Assembly: GCA_014871385.1 (NCBI GenBank)
Contig: CM026423.1
Span: 19,271,690 to 19,335,689 of the forward strand
Source of the DNA: Ceratodon purpureus
Lineage: Eukaryota; Streptophyta; Bryopsida; Pseudoditrichales; Ditrichaceae
Direction: 5' to 3'
Length of the DNA stretch: 64,000 nt
The translations under genes were made by a program, and so were the position numbers. Each line of letters opens with the position of its first letter. Positions within the stretch are counted from its first letter, which is position 1. Below the pieces are notes generated by a model. That model made no database searches. It worked only from the letters and a program-made list of their open reading frames with translations, and was not told the origin of the DNA. Positions 37,214-51,500 of this stretch are shown here, piece after piece.

Positions 37214-38219
37214 GCAGTTCCAAGTATTTTCACTAATTCAGTCATAGGAATATTCTCGTCCTCCTCAACATTCTTACCCCAAGTGTTCTTCTGTAGTAAA
37301 AGAATTCAGAGTCAATTCAAAACTTAGATGTAGTCGAACTGCACTATTGTAATTCAACAATTACAACCTATCTAAAACGCACCAGTGATAGCCGAGTTGA
37401 ACTAAAAGAAATGAAGTAAAGATTAGAGAACTACCTCCTATGATATGGATGTGCTCGCACATGCCGCAGTGCCTCGAATTGTAACAATAAACGGTCATCG
37501 AAAATCCTGAACTTGAAGGTTAGAAAAAAAAGCATATTCCTGAGGATTGCCAAACCACTGCCACGAGAGATATCTCTGAAATCCAAACAGAAACAGACTT
37601 GCTAAGCCCGAAGACCTCACAACAATGCAATAGGTTGAGTAACTGCCCCTTTAAGGAGCAAATTATTATTGCTGTTTCAATGACTTACATGAGACCAACC
37701 CCAAGTGCTCTCTAAGAAAGGACTTGTCAGAGGATTATCACGTTGAATTATCTCCAATGGTCTATGAATTGAAAGTAATGGTCTGTCAAAAGGCACATCA
37801 GACTACGTCACAACGTATCACGAGCCCAAAAGCTGAGCTGTGACAGACATAGGATGTAAGAGCAGATAACTGATTGACGAATTGGAATGCGATCCCTTCA
37901 CATGGAATTTCATTCAAGTCGCTGTAAAACCAACACACAGTCTTCTATTCGCATCAAAATGGGTAGAATCACGGAGACGATCCAAAACGCCAACCTCAAT
38001 TCCTCGCCTTGCCGGTCATTCCCTCAACAACCTGGTACATGGAACACAGAATGAGAAAAACAAAATCTTGAAAGCACCCCAGAAACTCCAGGAATGTATC
38101 ACACAATTAACCAAGCAGTGTTTACCAAACGACCAGACTTCTGGAAAATACTGAATATGCACGTCATCATTCTGATCCACTTAACACACATGTAACAGTT
38201 AACTTTTAGAAAAATGGGA
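37214..38219. other. Convergent intergenic region
   Basis: Lies between the 3' end of the plus-strand nucleotidase and the 3' end of the minus-strand 67-aa gene. It probably contains both 3' UTRs. Nothing else was recognised. Confidence 0.4.
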
Positions 38220-39084
38220 TTACAGCTTCATGTAAGAAGTCAATTGCAAGAAGTTGCGTACATCTGCCAATTTAGGTGGTGAGACTGGTTCAGGCCGGTT
38301 CAAAGCATTCCTAATAGGAGGAACAATCAATGGTGCCCCAAGACCTGCACAGAGTTTCACAGAACTTAAAGGGCATGCATGCATGCATGGATTATCTCTA
38401 CTTGTAAGAGCTAGTGACCTGATTTCTACACCCAATAATCAAGTAATCAAATCAGCAAATTATCAAATCATCATACGAAGGAATACCAACCAACTATGTC
38501 CCTCCTTGCACAGTTACATGATCAAATTCTATAAGCTACTGTAACCTCATCTCCAACATTACTACCCCAAAAACTCAAAATCCTTACCCAAGATAAACCT
38601 CATCTATCCACATCCTCCAAACAAAGACTCAAGTCCCCAAAATCCAATTCCAAGAGAATTCGCTAACAAACGACTCCCAAACACCTCAAACACAGCACAT
38701 TCCCACACCAGATAATCAAACACACCTCAAACCCGAATCCAACCTCCAATTCCAGCTCACATAACCAAAACCCTAAAACACGCAAAGCCCTTCACATTTC
38801 CACTTCACCCCCGCAACGAAACCTCCTGGAGCTCCGCAACCCTCTAGAGCCCCAACACAAGCCTCCGAAACGGACGGCCTCCCAAAAGAAAACGAACGTC
38901 CAATTGGACTAAGAATCACGACACGAAGAGCTCTAAGAAAACGAAGAGAGAGTGAAATGGGAATGGAAATAGGAGAGTGGATGCAATGGGGAATGTGATA
39001 TGTACCGATGGCGGAGAGGACGCCGCACGCGGTGAGGACGGGGTCCTGCGCCATGATCCTGCGAAGCGCAGCGGAGGCAGCCAT
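38220..39084 (-). CDS. 67-aa protein with one membrane segment, possibly NDUFA3-like complex I subunit
   Basis: Exon 1 is 39084-39006 (MAASAALRRIMAQDPVLTAC) and exon 2 is 38344-38220, ending MKL. They join G|GT over a 661-bp GT-AG intron and total 204 nt. The protein has a short basic N-terminus, one hydrophobic segment (about residues 15-36, with PVLTACGVLSAIG and APLIVPP) and a polar Pro-rich tail. This resembles the layout of the mitochondrial complex I accessory subunit NDUFA3/B9 (a DPVL or EPVL motif before one membrane helix ending in a Pro pair). Similarity is short, so the function is a guess. The splice structure and preserved frame support a real gene. A (GCGATG)n-type repeat lies just upstream of the start, at about 39084-39115. 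Confidence 0.6.
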
Positions 39085-40977
39085 GGCGATGGCGATGGCG
39101 GTGGCGATGGCGATGCAATTCTCCGAATGATGTGTTTTGGCTGTGTAGGAATTGCTTCTCAGTCCTGCAGTGCTGCACTTGGCACGATGGATGATTCGGA
39201 CGAGGGAGGTGACTTCCCTGGATGATGGTTGGATGGACCAATGCATTCTTCATCCAACCCTTTCAATATACCGTACGTCGGTACTGCAGAGGTTTGTTCG
39301 TAAATAATTCTAACATAAAAAAAACCATACAAATTGGAAATGTTAAACTGGAAGTCTGGGCCCAAGACCGTGTAGGTCTGAGGTAACCTGGTGTTATTGT
39401 ATTCGGAGGTCAAAAGAAGCTTGATTACTCATGATTGGAACAGGGCTCCGAGAGAGGTGGAGAGCCCCAACAGGATTAGGGTTATAAGTAGTATAGTGTC
39501 CTCACTTTATGTACTTGTATCCCAGTTTACGGATGGAAAAAAGAATACATGATAAATTACTTATAATGACATTTGTCTCTTTTGATCCATATTTTGTTAT
39601 ATTTAGTAACTTTTCTTTAAAAAATAATAATAATAAATAAATAAATGAATAATTGTGAGACAATTTTTATTCATAAATAATAATAAAATATTTGTTCCAA
39701 GGTGAACAAACATGTTAACAACTTACAATGTTCATTTGATTTTGGAGGAGTGAACTACGATCTTTTTATTAAAACCCACTACCTGGATGTACATTAGATC
39801 ATGTGCTCCAATAGAATGGTTGAATTTACATTTTGGCATTGAAGTATACCTCATAAATATGAATTATGTATGGAAAGATGGTATCAAAAAAATATATATC
39901 TATATTTGAAAATTAATTACTCTATAATACAAATTTATAATTCTAATATTTAATAGTTGTGTACAATAAAAAATAGTTTTATATTTTAAAACCTTTAAAT
40001 AGTAGTACTTTCAACCAATACATGAGATGATTAAAAAAATTGACCCCTATAGGTTTTTGTGTTTTTGGAGCCAAAAGTGCCATAAACATACTCCCACTTC
40101 TCACCCTCCCTAGAAAAACCAAACTGGTTTAAAATAGATTTGGCCGGGTACGTTGATAGACCCCTAAGAATTGGAAAGGACCTTTCCTTGTACTTTACTC
40201 GTCATTTCTTCCACTTTTTCAAATTTATGAGCAGCCATAAGTCCGTCATTAAATAGTTACATTCAAACGCCTTGGTTTATAGTGGGTCATTTGAGCGAAA
40301 TATTTGCATGCACCTATCAAAAAGTCTAGGGTCCAACACTGTTATTTTCATGCCAATCTGGTTTTTCGAGGGGGGTGAGACTTGTAGCAATTTAATGATT
40401 TCTAAATTTAGACAACCAATTGAGTCTTTAATCTTAGAGTCTTGTACCTACTCTATTGAAAAAAGTGTGTATAAAATTTGAACACAATTCATTGTATAGA
40501 TTGCCAAATTTTAAGGTTTGAAGTCACTATAACATGAGGATATTTGAACAATTTTAGGCTGTAATTAGTTTTTCTGTTTTAGGAAACTAAACTAGTTTTT
40601 GGAAGATCGAATCTTATTTTCCAAAAAAAAGAAAAAGATATCGGTTTGAAGGAATGTTGAATTATTTTGGTCCAGCGGGCAGTGAAGAGAGTACAGTAGA
40701 GTTGTATTACCGCATTCCCGGGCACGCTCACAAACCAAGTTCCCTGCGGCGAAGCCCACGGGAACCATGCACCGTCAGATCGTACGGGCAGATCAGGGGC
40801 CGTCGATCTGTGACCGCGCCAGAGCACCTGGGTGCCCGGGAGAAAATTAGGGCGGGGGAGGGAGAAGGCCAAGACGGCCGAGAGAGCGCTAGCGGAGTCT
40901 CTTTCTCGTCTCGCCATAGCGCCTGAGCAGCCTGCTCCCGCACGCGACGACGCCCCTCGCCCCTCCGCAACTCCATC
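39085..40977. other. Bidirectional upstream region (67-aa gene and RPS5)
   Basis: 39085-39250 is the leader of the minus-strand 67-aa gene. 39418-39525 is a dispersed repeat copy (see separate entry). 39540-40600 is AT-rich and empty. 40640-40977 is GC-rich and is probably the RPS5 promoter and 5' UTR. Long open stretches on both strands at 40579-40992 reflect GC content. Confidence 0.45.
39418..39525 (+). repeat. Dispersed repeat, copy 1
   Basis: About 110 bp (contains CCGAGAGAGGTGGAGAGCCC and GATTAGGGTTATAAGTAGT) that recurs in diverged form at 49067-49190. Looks like part of a retrotransposon LTR, but no ends were found. Confidence 0.5.
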
Positions 40978-42363
<1,386 letters not shown>

Positions 42364-44511
42364 GCTAGTCTTTGGGTGGTTGCCGCATACAGGGCCCTGT
42401 ACATGTTATACCTCGAGATTGAGCCATCTATCTATTGAGACATTTGGCTCACTGATTTTTGAGATTATTAAGAGGTTCTTCAACAAATGCTGCAGTGCGG
42501 AGTTGGCTAATTTTTCGTCTCATTATGATAATTTTTGTTGTTTTTGTGTGCATTGAGGTTTTGCGTATGCTATCAATGTGTGTGCAAGCATGCTTCGCAT
42601 TGTCCTAACGCATTTAAGCTGGGTTTAGGCCTTTTGATATTTACATTCTGAAACGAAGTTGAGGTGCCGTGGTTACTTTAAAAATTGCGGAATGGAAGGT
42701 CAATCATCTGTCAAATTGGAATATGCTCACGAGACCTTGGTTCTGATTACCCTATCATTTTGTGTGTGGGTATATACATTTATGTGAGACTTTTCAATCG
42801 GGTGGAAATCCCTTTCACGCGAGCGGTGGATAGGAAATTTTCCCACCTCCAGTCGCTCTCTAAGACTTTCCTCAAGTTTGGCTGGGAAATTACAGTGCTG
42901 TGTTTTGCGCGTATATGTTCTGACAGGCTAAATATTCTATTATCCTTTTCGTAGCCCGGCAGAGACTGTTTACAGCTCAGCCTGCAGGTCAGTGACCTCT
43001 CTTAGCGATACTGAATAACTCCTAGTGAACGCGGTTCAGCTGTTAGGACTTACATGTTGAGTACAATCTGCGTTTTGTCTTTGGTGTGCACTGCTATTAG
43101 CGACCTTGTCTAATATGTCGTGAAAGCCTTGCCACTCACATTCCGTAAGGCTCCTGAAGCATAATTGTAGTAATTTCCTTCAAGCTCTTTTCTATTATCT
43201 GGTTTTCAGGTTTGTGATTGGAAACAGTAAATTGATGATTTAAATATACGCCGGAATGTTTTGATAAAGGAGTGTAACCTGTTACATCCGCGTCCAAGAG
43301 AAACACGCTACAGATCAGTGCCCTCAGGATCCTTACCTCTCGATCACTGGACTTTCCTCTCTTCGAAAATCTCCCCGACCTGTGTACAAATGAGAAGCTC
43401 AAAGCCTTGAATCTCGTTACTGGCTGGTTGAGACCTTCTCAGTGGACAGTGTACCCAAAATATCGATTTTCTAGACTCAGTCGATCGAACAAGCTTTGTC
43501 TCACTCTCAGATGATCACCATGTAGTGTTCTATTTCAGGCGAGGGAAAGGTCTCTTGATGAAACTTTACAATAGTGCCCCATGTTCCTAGTGTAGATAGA
43601 GTCTACAATGAACCGTACGAGTGTTAGCATAAAACAAGCACCATCACCAAAAGCCGAATACTGTACGAGGTCACGTCGCCATGAGGTCTTAATTAGCACC
43701 AAGTTGTGTCCACGTATATGCACCTACATGCAGACAGAAGAACCTTCTCCCAACTGGAATGCAGCTATGGTACCCAGCGTTGTAGAATTCTCTCAATCCC
43801 TTTCGCCCAACATTACTCCCAATCGCAAGTCCGCTTACTCAGTCCATGGCGGAGGTTCCGTATTTGCTATATATATTTCCTCCCACGTTTCACGTCTTCT
43901 GTAGCTGAATCTTTGTGTTAAAATTTTCATATGCGGTTAACTGAGGTAAAAACGTATATTTGTTGGTGGATGACCATGATATGGTGCCAATTTGCAAATT
44001 ACATGGGTCTCTAGCGGATTTGCAACTGCATCCAAGGGAGATTGGTACACTAGATTTCTTATTGGATAAATTTCTTGTTTTCAAAAATCCGTTGGAGGGA
44101 TTTTGTGTTGTCAATGCTATATTTTTAGAAAAATATGATTGGAACTTTGGAAGTAGTATAAATAGAATGAACATTAAAATTTATAATCGACAAAAAAGAT
44201 TAAAAGATTAAAGCAATTGAAATATGATAATAGATATTTGTGAGACAATTTTTAATTAGACTGACACCATTGTTGAACTAGTATGGCATCAAATAAAGTC
44301 TGGCATTAATTTTAGGTTGGATTTTAAAGCTAAACTGAATGCCATGATTCATTTGATGTCATACCAATACAACACTGGTTGACACCCTCTCACTTTTTTC
44401 CTTAGATTTTGAGGGTTTTAATGCATGACAAAGACGAATAAGTTAGTTAATTGTATAAAAATATTTAAGCACAAGAAACAAGTGTAGCGTGTTGAAAACA
44501 ATTTATTTATT
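42364..44511. other. RPS5 3' region and AT-rich spacer
   Basis: 42364 to about 42650 is probably RPS5 3' UTR. No gene was recognised in 42650-44511. Short open stretches of fewer than 100 codons on both strands have no recognisable motifs. Confidence 0.4.
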
Positions 44512-45362
44512 AACCCCTAAAGTTCTGAGGGTATTTTTCATCAAAACTGCCTGAAAGCAGCCCCTCTTCAAAGGAAGGTGGATTTTGCAAAGTTGGGGTC
44601 TTTTTTAGTACATCTAACCGTAAGATCTTGTAGCCAACTTCTATGTCTACATGTCCACCAAATCTTACACACTCATTCCTCACCAACTGCAAGATCGTAA
44701 CGTTCAAAGTTGAAAAACAAGTTTTTTTTCCCTGCACAAAAAGGGAACAGCAGAGTTTTGAAGGCCCCAAAAACCATTTTTTGCAATATGGATTTTGGGA
44801 GTTTTGATGCACGTCAAAGAAGACTGATTTAGCTAATTTTTCTAAGAAAATTAAATTCAAAAAAGTTGTAGAAGATTGCCAAAAAAATCATTTTCCGCTA
44901 GGGGGTATTCTGAAATTCACAAACAAAGGCCATTTTTGACGATAAAAATAGCATATGAAAAGATTTTGGATTAAAAATCCGAACGGTGGGAACATGCTCT
45001 ACTGCCTTTTCTATATATAGAAATTTTGTTTCTGAAAAAATATCAAAATCTCAGTTTTTGGTGGAATTTTAAAGTTTCGTCTTTGGGCAGATTTTGGTAA
45101 TTTTGGGCAGTTTTGGGCAGAATTTGCTGCATTCACTGTCATTCTCATTGGCTAACTTATTGCGTTTAGAGGAGCTTTTGTGGTTCTGAGGGGAATAACT
45201 TTTCACTTTGACATCGGAATTGAGAATATTAAAAAATACCAACCTAAAGCTCTCACCATGGCCTATAAAAATTTTCATAAAATCTGAGTTCAAATTGCAT
45301 ATGCAAGTACATGCCCAAACTCCAAAAAAGCCCCACTTTGCCAAATTGTCCTTTAGGGGTTA
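44512..45362. repeat. Inverted-repeat-bounded non-coding segment (851 bp)
   Basis: TTAACCCCTAAAG at 44512-44524 is the perfect reverse complement of CTTTAGGGGTTAA at 45350-45362. No transposase is present. May be a MITE. The terminal repeat is short (13 bp), so the call is tentative. Confidence 0.4.
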
Positions 45363-45904
45363 AGTTGAATACAAAAAATGCTAATTTATATTTTTTTTCT
45401 ATAAATTCCATTATTCTACAAATTTTTAATTCAAAAAGTCAAAGTAAAGATTGATGTCCATCCTTTAGGTATTAAAAGAAAAAGAAAAACAAACGAAAAC
45501 ATATTTTATTTCTAACTTTTATGAAGGAAAGAAGTTTTTTTGGTACCTTGCCGGAACAGTGAGAAAACTTTGTTCTTTTGTGGAATGAACATTTTGTACT
45601 AAATGATGTTTTTTTTTTGGAAATATCAAATATGATGACATAAAGTGTTTTTAGGAAAAATCTCAAAGGTAATGATGTATTTAGCATGATTGCCCACTTT
45701 GCCCACTAAACACCATATTCCACTTCGGGTACTATAAATAATTTTTGAAATGTCTAATTAAAAAAAATATAGACTCCGTCAAAGTCCCTCATAGGGCAAA
45801 CATTCACAAAAAGTTTCAAAAAAACTTATCTTAAATTAAATCGATAGGTACATGCCCAAATTCTAAAAAGCCCAAGTGTGGCAAATTGTCCTTTAGGGAT
45901 TAAG
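45305..45904 (+). repeat. Direct repeat pair of about 57 bp
   Basis: 45307-45362 (AAGTACATGCCCAAACTCC, then AAGCCCCACTTTGCCAAATT, then GTCCTTTAGGGGTTAA) recurs at 45847-45902 in diverged form. The copies lie 540 bp apart, at the right end of the 851-bp inverted-repeat segment and just before the CACTA element. Confidence 0.6.
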
Positions 45905-45964
45905 AATATAAATGTTTTCTAAGCGACCTTGCAATTTTTTAAAGAGTGGCCCAAATTTTACAAA

Positions 45965-48541
45965 CACTATGGCAGTGTTGCGTCAAAAGTAACGTAAATC
46001 CATACTATTCTAAATTAGTGTGGAAAAAAAATATGCAATTAAACGTGGCGCGCGTCAAGTGTTTTAACGTGAAAAAGTCACGAATAACGTCACTGCGTCA
46101 AAGAGGATATGGGTGAAACGCGAATGTGAGGTATACATTCAAAATAACAGCACCAACTGCATCACGTTAAATTAAACGTCAGCGTTCTTGTTGGACAATA
46201 ATTTTTTCACCTACTTTTTTACCTCAAGGAACTTTAGATATGACTAAATATAGTAAGTATCCACATTAGCACGTTTTTCATAATAGAGAGGGCGTTAATT
46301 GTAATAGGTGCCACGTTTAAATGTGTTACAAAAAACATACCTAAGTGACTAACGTGGAAAGAGTGCGTTGACATGGAATGCATGAAGATTTAATGGATGA
46401 CGTAGAAGGTAGTTTTGATATGGTTGACCATAGTAGTATCCTCGTGAGCGCGTTTCTTATAACATTGAGGCGCTGTAGGTAACAGGCGCCACTTTCAAGT
46501 GTGTTAAAAAAAACGTACTGAGAAGTCTGGCGTGGAATGAATGTGCTGATGTGGAATGCGTTGTAGAGTGATAGGATGACGCAGAAGGTAGGATTTGACC
46601 AGTCAAACAATATTTGAGAGCCTACGGGGGGCTGTCAACATTGACGCGCGCGTTTCTTCTTACAGAGAGTGCGTTAAAATGTGTTACAAAAACGTACGAA
46701 GATATCTGACGTGAAACGTGTGCGTGGAGGAATTGGGTGACGTGTGATGTAGGATTTGACATGCAACATTTTATTTGGGAGTCTAAGAGGCTGTCAACAG
46801 TGACGCACGAGTTTCTTGGGTTAGAAAGTGCGTTTCTTCTAACACGAAGTGCGTTTCTTGTAACATGAAGTGCGTTCAAATGCATTACAAAAAATGAAGG
46901 AAGTTAGGGTTGGCGGCTAGGGTTGGCGGCTAGGGTTCGGAGGCTAAAATTAGTCGGCTAGGATTTGATAGTTAGGGTTTGGCGGCCAGGGTTTGGAGGG
47001 GAGTTTGGAATGAGGATTGACTCTTTTTCTTTCTATCTGGGTATTCAAGCTGGAGCTAGGAGTCTATGTGTGTGAGTATGGAGCTAGGAGCGTGTGTATA
47101 TGAGTGTGGAGCTAAGAGTGCGAGTGCGTGTGTAAGTGTAGAAGTTGAATATTAATTTCCTCATGCTATCACTTTCCTCACGCTATTACTTTCCTCTAGC
47201 TATTACTTTCCTCAAGCTATTACTTTCCTCTATTCTGATGATGACGCAATTGTGTATACAGGAAGAAGTTGGGGGTTTGGAGAAATTGTTGGGAGAGAAA
47301 GCAACAGTGCTAGTGAAAACTTTTAAACGAGTAAGACCTACTTGATACTAAACCTTCAGATGGGATTGTTTGGTTGTTCTTTGTTGTGACCTCATCGTTG
47401 GCTTGATCACGTCGGCTGCGCACATTAAGAAGAATCCAGTCTGAGCCTCCCGAGATGTACGCACGGTTTGCCTTCTTTACATGTCAACCGGATCCCCAAG
47501 AGGTGGATCCACTGATTTTGGTAGAAAGTTGTACGCTCCCGCAATGTACAGGTAGACTTTAGGCTCTGTTGTATTTGATTGACAGAACATTGTATCCACA
47601 TTATTTTAAATGAAACCTAACATTTTTCATATTGTAGCACACTTCTTCGTGTGCACAGTGAAGTGCACAATCTTACACCCATGCTCCGTTTACTGCTGTT
47701 CATATGCATATTTGTGAATGTGATATGCATGTTTTTTATGACTTGTTTAATTGTGTGTTACAAAGCGTTTAATTCTGTGTTACAACACCTTATAACGTGT
47801 TTAATTGTGTTTTAATTGGCGATTTGTTCGCGTTTTGTATGACGTTCTCTCACGTTACAGAACGTTATTACATACCTTCAATAGTGTTTGTATGTGTCAT
47901 AATGGTCATGAGTTATGCGTCTAGATGAACATTACATTGCGTTTTAGTGAACATGCGAAATCCATGTTGATGTTACAAAGAGTTGACGGTGGGAACGTCA
48001 ACTTCCGTCTAAAAGCGTTTTCCAAAACGCATTCAAATACGTGACACATGCGTTTATCAGCGTCCAAACACATTATAATGAACGTCCACACTACGCTTAC
48101 GTAAACATACAATACCTGATACCATAAATGCATCCGCAAATATTGGATCAATCCATTATCATGACACGTGTCACCATCTCAACCATTGAAAATCAATTGC
48201 CACGTCAACTGCCACGCAATATTTGATGTGGAATGGACAATGGAGGGAAATATCCTCGTAAACTCCAATGTGGAATGAAAAACAACGGGAAGTGCTCATG
48301 TGGGAAAAAGTAACTTCCTCAATTTACTGACCCCAGGTAACTTCTAGCTATTCCGAGTAACGTGGTTTAACAGAGATAACGTGCGCGCGTTAAACCGTTT
48401 AACGTGCCATGATGCGCCGCATCATAATCAAAAGACCTATGTGACAGCGCGCGTCACTTTTCACTAATCGAAAAATCCACGTTAAACCACGTTAAAAACC
48501 GCATTAAACGGCGTTATCTTTGACGCAACTCTGCCATAGTG
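45965..48541. mobile_element. Non-autonomous CACTA (CMC/EnSpm-type) transposon, 2577 bp
   Basis: The left end CACTATGGCAGTGTTGCGTC and the right end (reverse complement CACTATGGCAGAGTTGCGTC) are terminal inverted repeats of at least 23 bp with one mismatch. The first five bases are CACTA, the hallmark of the superfamily. Both flanks carry the same three bases, AAA (45962-45964 and 48542-48544), matching the 3-bp target-site duplication of CACTA elements. Subterminal regions are full of CGTTAAAC/GTTTAACG and AACGT words in both orientations, as expected of transposase-binding subterminal repeats. No transposase-like open frame exists, so mobility would depend on an autonomous partner. The interior contains degenerate GGCTAGGGTT repeats (about 46907-47005) and an 18-bp tandem repeat (47158-47235). 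Confidence 0.82.
47155..47238 (+). repeat. Tandem repeat of about 18 bp inside the CACTA element
   Basis: Five imperfect copies of an ACTTTCCTC-nn-GCTATT unit in a row. Confidence 0.75.
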
Positions 48542-51500
48542 AAAGGAAGAAGAATCCACTAAAAAAAATTACTTGAAGATTCTAGTATGTCAGTAATTTT
48601 AAGTATAGGCACATAGATTTAATTCAAGTCAAATAGGATGAAGATCATGTTCTATAACTCAGCAATAGGGCTTTTAGGTTTGCTTCAGACTATACCCAAG
48701 TTGAGATGACAAATGTCACTTTTCTGGATCAAACTATGTCAAGGGGCTGACTCAATGATTAAAAAGTTTGGCCTCTTGACAAAAATTCGAGTCAAGCATT
48801 TTGCTTGACCCAAACTATTGCTCATGAAGTCGTTGCTCTGGCACCATAATTTTTTAAGTTTAGAGGCGTTATACTTTGGACATCAACCCCCTTGTGTAAA
48901 ACCCGAGAGGCCGAACTTTGAACATTTCAACATTTGTATTGGTCCAAACTGACGGCCTCTCAAAGTTTGAGGATAATATGTACGAGCCATTAAACTAGAA
49001 GTTTGTGTGCCCATCTGCGTTCAACGCCGAGGTTACATTTGAATTACTGTTTTGAAAGGTCAGAAGAACTTAATTGTTCATATGATTCGAAGAGAGCCCC
49101 AAGAGAGGTGGAGAGAGCTCACAAGATTAGGGTTACAAATAGTGCAGAGTGTGTCCCCGCCTTATATACCATAACCCCTGGTTTAAACTCCATGTCCCCC
49201 AATCTTAACTTGTCGGTCTTGAAGTACAATGACGTGGACCACTGTCAACATAAGTTGGGTGACATCAGGAGATTCATGAACGTAGAAGAATTATAAGTTA
49301 GGGCAGTCATCAGAACTGACAATGTAGCTAAGATGTCCTATCTTCTAATTTTCTGTAGAAATTGCCACATGGGTAACAAGGGAGGTGACATCATCCGCTT
49401 CCACCTATCTACCACCAACCTTTTGGATTTTTGGAAAGTGGCTGGTTACACCAAAAATTAGGTTCAAATCAAAACATTCAAATAGTGCTTTGTTTGTGGA
49501 TAACAACAGTAGAAGCGGAGTAAACTCTTTGAATTAAGAGAATTTTCAGTGAGTTGTGACATAATATTGCTGTGTAAATTCAAAGCAAGGGGTGTAATAT
49601 TTAGGAAATCTGATAATAATAAAGATACTAAATGTTGGAAAAGTGATTAACAAGCAAATTAAAATTGATAGATTACTGGTTTTGTAGATCATTTCTGTTC
49701 AATACTAAGAGGTTTGAGTTTCTTCAAATAGTGCAAAAATAATTTAAACTATCCTTTAGGGTTAGAAGGTCCTTTGTAGTTCATCAAAAAAATTGGATTG
49801 GAGCCTAATATTTACTTTTGTCATCTTAAAATGCTAGCCACGACAATTTTCATGAGAGCTTATGAGACAATATGCGTAGGGTTGCAAAGTTCTTGGTTGG
49901 ACTAATAGTCTTTGTTTGCACAAACAGAAACCATTCTATCAAAGTAAGGAATGGCACAATGGGTGTTATTCATCATCTCTGTCAAGGTAATCTGATTTTT
50001 CTTTTTCTTTAGCATATCTTGCTTTTAGCCAATATTTAGCCAATACTTTTTTTTACTCTTCCTTTTTTTTACTCTTCCTTTTTTTGATATTTAGCCAATA
50101 TTTTTTTTTACTCTTGCTTTTAGGATAAAATTAGAAAAAATAAAATAAGTAATCTTAATAAATTATATGTCACTTATAAAACTATATGAGCAACATAAAG
50201 CTTTTCAAATCCATTGAGCGGAGCAAAAAAGGTTTGAATAAGGGCGACAAAGTCCGTTAGGACCCGTTGTATATTAAGCCATAGAGTTCATTCAAGACAA
50301 CAATTGTAGGGTTGATCTCATTGAATTTTGAGTTTTAAAGCCCCTATTTTATTCCAAGTAATCTTTAGAATAAATAAAGTTCAAACTTGTCAAATTCAAA
50401 GAAATAGGATTTAAAAGGGTTTTTAAACAAGTATATTTTAAATCAATTATGGTAGTTGTAAATTGATCATCTCTTGTGGTTTTATGGACTATACATGGTT
50501 AGTGAAGTCATTCCTTCAAAAGTGACAATTATGTTTTGCAGATGAATTGCATGAGAGTGATGGGGCATAATTATGTAGAAAAATATTAGACATCCTTTAT
50601 TATACAATTCTTTAAAATTGTAAACCTTTGTTATAAATATTCAAACTAAGACATAACCCAAGGAGCTATTCTAGATGACACCTATGCATCCCATAATATT
50701 TGTATGCATATCACATTCATGAATATGATATGATTTTTCCCATCTCTAATGTTGAAATCTAATCGCTGCACAGGAAATGTGGCTTCCTTGGCCTGGCCTG
50801 CAGGGCGCTTTTTTGTTTCTTTTTGTGGTGGAATATGATGAGGCTTGCCTAGTTCAGCCTTTTGGTCTTCACTGCATGATACACACCCCGTGCCCTCACT
50901 CACACAGCACTTGTTCGGATGGAATTATGTTGTCTATATAGGAAGTCTTAATCACTGCATGGTCCATGAGTTGTGTGAAAAATGACATGATAGAAGAATC
51001 ATCCTGAACTATGTGAGAATCTCCACCAATGCATTGCAAATTAAGTTATGAAATTTTTCCAGCAAGGAACCAACTAAGTCGAATCATGAAATATGTTTTG
51101 ATAATTTATCATGTTTGGTGAATATGCTTCTAAGAAATTCACAATTTCAGTAGCAACGTTTCCCGAATAGCTGTCTCCGATTTTTTATAGCTTATATACA
51201 TTTTTTTCATTTCAGATTCAACCCCGTGCAAATATAGAACAAGTAAATTTAAGGTGTTCTGTAACAGACGACCGACCTTTCTGCACGTCAGAGATTTGTA
51301 TTGCAAAAAAAATTACAACAGCATCAGTTCAACGAGGCTGCGTGGCAAGTTCAACTGGAACAATATCTTCCCTCTGTCAGCATGGAACAGTGAAGAAACT
51401 CAGAATCCCAAGCACGGAGCATTCAGGAACTCGCCGCGTCCAAGCTACCGTCCACCTTCGAGAACTGATTGCTTGCATCCTCAGCACAAGTGTATGCAAA

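Noticed and set aside
46900-47010. Interstitial telomere repeat
   Set aside because: The GGCTAGGGTT units are too degenerate and of the wrong period for TTTAGGG telomere DNA, and they lie inside the CACTA element.
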